Assembly (NCBI GenBank): GCA_910589025.1
Contig: CAJURM010000018.1
Span: 1-56,595, forward strand
DNA: 56,595 nucleotides
Direction of reading: 5' to 3'
Source of the DNA: an uncultured Odoribacter sp.
GTDB lineage: Bacteria; Bacteroidota; Bacteroidia; Bacteroidales; Marinifilaceae
The position numbers were made by a program, and so were the translations under genes. The notes under the pieces are model-generated. The model ran no database searches and was not told the origin of the DNA. It saw only the letters and a program-made list of their open reading frames with translations. Positions 53,312 to 56,595 of the stretch are shown piece after piece; positions within the stretch are counted from its first letter, which is position 1, and the number at the start of each line of letters is the position of its first letter.

Positions 53312-54457
53312 TTAATCAAAAAAGTCTTTTACCTTTTGGAAAAAACCGCTTTTTTCATCCACCTTTCCCGGTTTAAATACAGGATTTTCCCGGAGTCCTT
53401 CCATCATCTTTTTATCATCTTTCGACAGATTCTTCGGTATCCAGACATTTATTTTCACCAACAAATCCCCCCTGCCGTATCCGTTTATATCCGGCAAGCC
53501 TTTGCCACGAAGGCGCAGTATTTTCCCGGGTTGTGTACCGGCATCCACTTTTACCTTCACTTTTCCTTCCAGGGTAGGGATTTCCACAGAACTGCCCAAA
53601 ACAGCATCGGGGAAACTGACAAAGGCATTATACAACAAATCGTTTCCATCCCGTACCAATTGTCCGTGCTCCTGCTCTTCAATCAATACAATCAAATCGC
53701 CATTCACTCCGCCCCGCCGGGCAGCATTTCCTTTTCCTGATATGGACAACTGCATGCCGTCCCCCACGCCTGCCGGAATGTTCAACGTAATCACCTCTTC
53801 TGAGAGCATCACCCCTTCGCCATTGCAATGGGGACATTTCTCATTGATGATTTTGCCTTCTCCCCCGCAGGAAGGACAGGTGGAGGTCGTCTGCATCTGT
53901 CCCAGGATGGTATTCTGTACACGGGTTACCTGTCCTGTTCCATGACAAGTGGAGCAGTTGGAAAAAGATTTCCCTTCTTTGGCTCCCGTCCCGTTACAAT
54001 GGGTATCAGCAACGTATTTTTTTACTTTTATTTTTTTCTCTACACCAGTAGCTATCTCTTCCAGCGTCAGTTTTACTTTTACCCGTAAATTAGTTCCCCG
54101 GTTTACATGACGGGCATGGCGTCCACCGCCGAATCCGCCGAATCCGGTAAAGCTTCCGAAAATATCTCCGAACTGAGAAAATATGTCGTCCATACTCATT
54201 CCGGCTCCGCCGAAACCACCAGCCCCACCGCCCAATCCGGCATGTCCGAACTGATCGTATCTTCTCCTCTTCTCTTCGTTACCCAAGACATCATAAGCTT
54301 CTGCCGCTTCTTTAAATTTCTCCTCCGCCTCTTTGTTGCCCGGATTTTTATCGGGATGATATTGTAAAGCCAGCTTCCGATAAGCTTTTTTTATTTCTGA
54401 AGCCTCTGCATTTTTCGACACACCCAGCACTTCATAATAATCTCTTTTTTCTGCCAT
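53312..54457 (-). CDS. dnaJ: Chaperone DnaJ
   Basis: The 381-residue protein has a J domain with YHPDKN (HPD motif near residue 33), a Gly/Phe-rich region (about 75-120), a zinc-finger region (about 145-220) and the substrate-binding C-terminal domains. It works with DnaK and GrpE in protein folding. Of the four CxxCxGxG motifs, the second (CSTCHGTG), third (CPSCGGEG) and fourth (CPHCNGEG) are intact. The first reads DTHCNGTG, with Asp151 in place of the first cysteine. grpE lies 158 bp upstream on the same strand. Confidence 0.95.
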   Translation of the reverse strand: MAEKRDYYEVLGVSKNAEASEIKKAYRKLALQYHPDKNPGNKEAEEKFKEAAEAYDVLGNEEKRRRYDQFGHAGLGGGAGGFGGAGMSMDDIFSQFGDIFGSFTGFGGFGGGRHARHVNRGTNLRVKVKLTLEEIATGVEKKIKVKKYVADTHCNGTGAKEGKSFSNCSTCHGTGQVTRVQNTILGQMQTTSTCPSCGGEGKIINEKCPHCNGEGVMLSEEVITLNIPAGVGDGMQLSISGKGNAARRGGVNGDLIVLIEEQEHGQLVRDGNDLLYNAFVSFPDAVLGSSVEIPTLEGKVKVKVDAGTQPGKILRLRGKGLPDINGYGRGDLLVKINVWIPKNLSKDDKKMMEGLRENPVFKPGKVDEKSGFFQKVKDFFD

Positions 54458-54615
54458 TTCGTTTTGAATTAGACCACAAATTTACAAAAGAACCTTATAT
54501 CCACAACAAAACGAAGAATGTCCTGCCCCTTCCGGCAGCAACTCCTTCGTTCTGTTCTCACTCCCCGTCTTCCTGTCTTCGCAAATTTCCAATCAAGAAT
54601 ATAAATTTATCACGC

Positions 54616-55182
54616 TTATTCTCCCACAACCACTTTGGCAAAGCGCATGACTTTGCCGTTTAAAGTATAGCCTTTCTGTATGCAATCAACCACTTTCCCT
54701 TTGAGTTCGTCACTGGGAGCCGGGATTTTCGTCACTGCTTCCTGTTCGTCAGTGTTGAAATCCGCATGCATACATTCGATTTCTTTCACTCCGTTTTGCG
54801 CCAGAAAGTCGCGGAAACTGTTGTAAATCAGCTCTACCCCCTGACGTAAGGCAGCCACATCATCAGATTTTTCGATGCTGGCCAATGCCCGTTCAAAGTT
54901 ATCCACCACAGGCAATATGCGTGACAAAAGATCTTCCCCCGCACTTTTTATCAGTTCGGCTTTTTCCTTTACGGTACGTTTGCGATAATTATCAAATTCA
55001 GCGGACAAACGCAAATATTTTTCATTCATTGCAGCTACCTTTTCCTCCATTTCTTTCAACGGCGCTGCTTTTTCTTCCTGTCCGTCGGTATTTTCCTGTC
55101 TGTCGGTCTCAAGGGTTTGTTCATCCTGAACGGTTTCCTTTTTCTCTTCCGTTTCTGTCGGTTTCTCTTTTTTCTCTGCCAT
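54616..55182 (-). CDS. grpE: Nucleotide exchange factor GrpE
   Basis: The 188-residue protein has an acidic, disordered N-terminus (about residues 1-50), a long coiled coil (about 45-110) with LRLSAEFDNYRKRTVKEKAEL, and the beta-domain end VDCIQKGYTLNGKVMRFAKVVVGE. It is a dimeric ADP-release factor for DnaK. It precedes dnaJ in a common two-gene arrangement. A promoter with TTTG-N20-TAATTTTG lies upstream; no CIRCE element is seen. Confidence 0.95.
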   Translation of the reverse strand: MAEKKEKPTETEEKKETVQDEQTLETDRQENTDGQEEKAAPLKEMEEKVAAMNEKYLRLSAEFDNYRKRTVKEKAELIKSAGEDLLSRILPVVDNFERALASIEKSDDVAALRQGVELIYNSFRDFLAQNGVKEIECMHADFNTDEQEAVTKIPAPSDELKGKVVDCIQKGYTLNGKVMRFAKVVVGE

Positions 55183-55227
55183 ATTTTGTATCTGAATTTA
55201 AGAATTACATGTTAATTACAATGGTAA

Positions 55228-55259
55228 CAAAATTACACAAAATCTTTGCCAATCCCAAA
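55228..55259 (-). promoter_or_regulatory. Promoter of grpE-dnaJ
   Basis: On the minus strand TTTG (55256-55259) and TAATTTTG (55228-55235) are 20 nt apart. No CIRCE-type inverted repeat is present between it and the start codon. Confidence 0.6.
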
Positions 55260-55276
55260 ATATCAGAATCGTTCTG

Positions 55277-56014
55277 TCAATCTGACAGCCGTTCTTTTAT
55301 TTTTACGCTTTCCCGGACTCTTAAGGTTCCCTCGTCTGCAAAACTATAGTAGTTATCTCCCGCGATAATCAAATGGTCGTGCAGTGTAATATCCAGGAAT
55401 TCTCCTGCCGAACGGATTTTTTCTGTAATCACCTGGTCGTGCGGACTGGGAGAAGCCAGGGTACTGGGATGATTGTGTGCAACAATCAATGCACAGGCTT
55501 TCATTTCCAGCGCTCTCCTGAAAAGCATACGCAAATCAGTTATGGTGCTGGTCATTCCTCCCGAGGAGAGGCATTCGTTTCCTAAAATACGGTTGGCCCG
55601 GCTAAGGAACACCACCCAGAACTCCTCATGTTCCAAATCTTTCAGCAAAGGCGAAAAAAAATTATACGCCTGTCTACTGGAGGAAATGATAGCAGACTGA
55701 AGTACTTCTTCCTGCATCCGGCGGCGCCCCATTTCCATAGCTACGACAATGGCAGCAGCCTTGGCAACTCCTATGCCGTCGTATTTTTTTATCAGTTCAT
55801 GTATACTGAGCCGGGCCAGATTGTTCAGTTCATTCCCGCAATCCGCCAGGATGCGCCGCGATATACTCAACACAGACTCGCCCACTTTGCCCGAACGCAA
55901 AAGAATGGCCAAAAGTTCATTGGTAGATAAGGCGGCTACCCCTTTCTGAAGTAATTTTTCCCTGGGTTTATCATCTTCAGCCCAAGATTTCATCGGTACA
56001 GATTGTCCACACAT
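55277..56014 (-). CDS. radC: RadC-family JAB-domain protein
   Basis: The 245-residue protein has an N-terminal UPF0758 helix-hairpin-helix part (LSIHELIKKYDGIGVAKAAAIVVAMEMGRR) and a C-terminal JAB/MPN domain with the metal motif VAHNHPSTLASPSPHD. A second in-frame start at 55993 (MKSWAEDDKPREKL) matches the usual RadC beginning and may be the true one. Despite the name, a DNA-repair role is not established for the family. It is encoded between grpE and rpsT. Confidence 0.92.
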   Translation of the reverse strand: MCGQSVPMKSWAEDDKPREKLLQKGVAALSTNELLAILLRSGKVGESVLSISRRILADCGNELNNLARLSIHELIKKYDGIGVAKAAAIVVAMEMGRRRMQEEVLQSAIISSSRQAYNFFSPLLKDLEHEEFWVVFLSRANRILGNECLSSGGMTSTITDLRMLFRRALEMKACALIVAHNHPSTLASPSPHDQVITEKIRSAGEFLDITLHDHLIIAGDNYYSFADEGTLRVRESVKIKERLSD

Positions 56015-56111
56015 AGCACAACGATTTAATGTATGAACAATTTACGATTTTTCAGGGAAATAAAAAAGAGAATGATGGAGTTATTGTCTTTACACAAGTA
56101 TAAAAAGAGAT

Positions 56112-56136
56112 AGAGAGTGTCCATTGGGCACTCTCT
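56112..56136 (-). terminator. Terminator of rpsT
   Basis: On the minus strand AGAGAGTG and CACTCTCT pair with three further base pairs around a short loop, followed by a pyrimidine-rich stretch with TTTTT. It lies 24 bp after the rpsT stop. Confidence 0.7.
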
Positions 56137-56160
56137 GTATATCCTAAACTGTAATAACTA

Positions 56161-56415
56161 TTATGCCAGTTTATTTACGTGTAAAGCCAATTTTGATTTT
56201 AAGTTAGCAGCTTTGTTAGCGTGGATAACATGTTTTTTAGCTAATTTATCCAGCATAGCGGTAACTTTCGGCAATAATTCAACAGCAACAGCTTTTTCGG
56301 TCATATTACGCAATTTTTTTACTGCATTTCTGGTTGTTTTTGCGTAATAACGGTTACTTGCGTTTCTTTTTGCCGTCTGTCTTATTCTTTTTTCTGATGA
56401 TTTATGATTTGCCAT
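56161..56415 (-). CDS. rpsT: 30S ribosomal protein S20
   Basis: The 84-residue protein is S20, with the family opening MANHKSSEKRIRQTAKRNASNR, a helical Lys/Arg-rich body and the C-terminal HANKAANLKSKLALHVNKL. It binds 16S rRNA early in assembly. The -7 box TATATTTG (minus strand, 56421-56428) lies just upstream, between it and tRNA-Glu. Confidence 0.96.
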   Translation of the reverse strand: MANHKSSEKRIRQTAKRNASNRYYAKTTRNAVKKLRNMTEKAVAVELLPKVTAMLDKLAKKHVIHANKAANLKSKLALHVNKLA

Positions 56416-56449
56416 CTCTACAAATATAAAAATTCAACTTCTTTAGCTG

Positions 56450-56521
56450 TAGTCCGTACGAGAATCGAACTCGTGTTACAAGAATGAAAATCTTGCGTCC
56501 TAACCCCTAGACGAACGGACC
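56450..56521 (-). tRNA. tRNA-Glu (TTC)
   Basis: The 72-nt gene folds as a cloverleaf. Acceptor GGTCCGT pairs with ACGGACT with a G-U end pair, and the anticodon stem CAAGA/TCTTG encloses TTTTCAT with anticodon TTC. The discriminator is A, and CCA is not encoded. A second, identical copy starts 21 nt upstream. Confidence 0.97.
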
Positions 56522-56542
56522 ATAATGCCCTTCTTATTTTTG

Positions 56543-56595
56543 TAGTCCGTACGAGAATCGAACTCGTGTTACAAGAATGAAAATCTTGCGTCCTA
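56543..56595 (-). tRNA. tRNA-Glu (TTC), second copy, cut by the window edge
   Basis: The 53 nt are identical to the first copy from discriminator through the anticodon arm (anticodon TTC); the 5' part lies outside the window. Tandem tRNA-Glu genes here would be processed from one transcript. Confidence 0.93.

Noticed and set aside
1..56595. CRISPR array
   Set aside because: No regularly spaced direct repeats of 24-40 bp were seen on either strand, and no cas gene is present.

Overview
The window comes from a Bacteroidales genome. Three things point there: promoters of the TTTG / TAnnTTTG type (for example TTTG-N19-TATCTTTG ahead of tRNA-Cys), the gene families present (SusB-like GH97, S46 dipeptidyl-peptidase, BF3164-type propeller lipoproteins, a DUF6377-like TPR regulator, a DUF4369 lipoprotein), and weak Shine-Dalgarno signals. 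Odoribacteraceae (Odoribacter or Butyricimonas) is a reasonable guess but is not proven by anything seen here.

Positions 1-5250 are AT-rich and look accessory. A tight rightward operon holds an HxlR regulator, an AlbA_2/GHKL-type ATPase, a small Tyr/Gly/Ser-rich repeat protein and a membrane-anchored coiled-coil protein. It ends near 3158-3180 in what looks like the orphan 3' end of a tRNA followed by a terminator, the expected scar at one end of an element integrated in a tRNA gene. An AAA/DUF4143 ATPase and several short repeats follow. This four-gene operon is the best candidate for an undescribed system.

From 5.3 kb the sequence becomes more GC-rich and mostly core-like. In order: TPR protein, DUF2721 membrane protein, GNAT protein; a SusB-like alpha-glucosidase with an adjacent membrane-spanning regulator and AAGGAGTA repeats at its promoter; MATE exporter; a 41-residue basic peptide gene with a leader; MBL-fold hydrolase; an AcrA-AcrB-TolC-type efflux operon; ABC-F ATPase; two propeller lipoproteins; ilvE and a DPP7-type S46 peptidase; an esterase; a frameshifted KilA-N gene; rlmN and rmuC; a split chromate transporter; an M23 peptidase with CstA; RNase R.

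From 38.7 kb a leftward cluster reads TonB-dependent receptor, heavy-metal-binding protein, RNase HI, threonine dehydrogenase. A second MATE gene, a 46-residue ORF, tRNA-Cys, folB, a small RNA candidate, a TonB C-terminal-domain protein and tRNA-Val follow. The right part carries envelope and housekeeping genes: a thioredoxin-fold lipoprotein without cysteines, an LpxH-like phosphatase, YifB, a TPR protein, pyrophosphatase, gmhA, dnaJ (with an altered first zinc motif), grpE, radC, rpsT and two tandem tRNA-Glu genes, the last one cut by the window edge.
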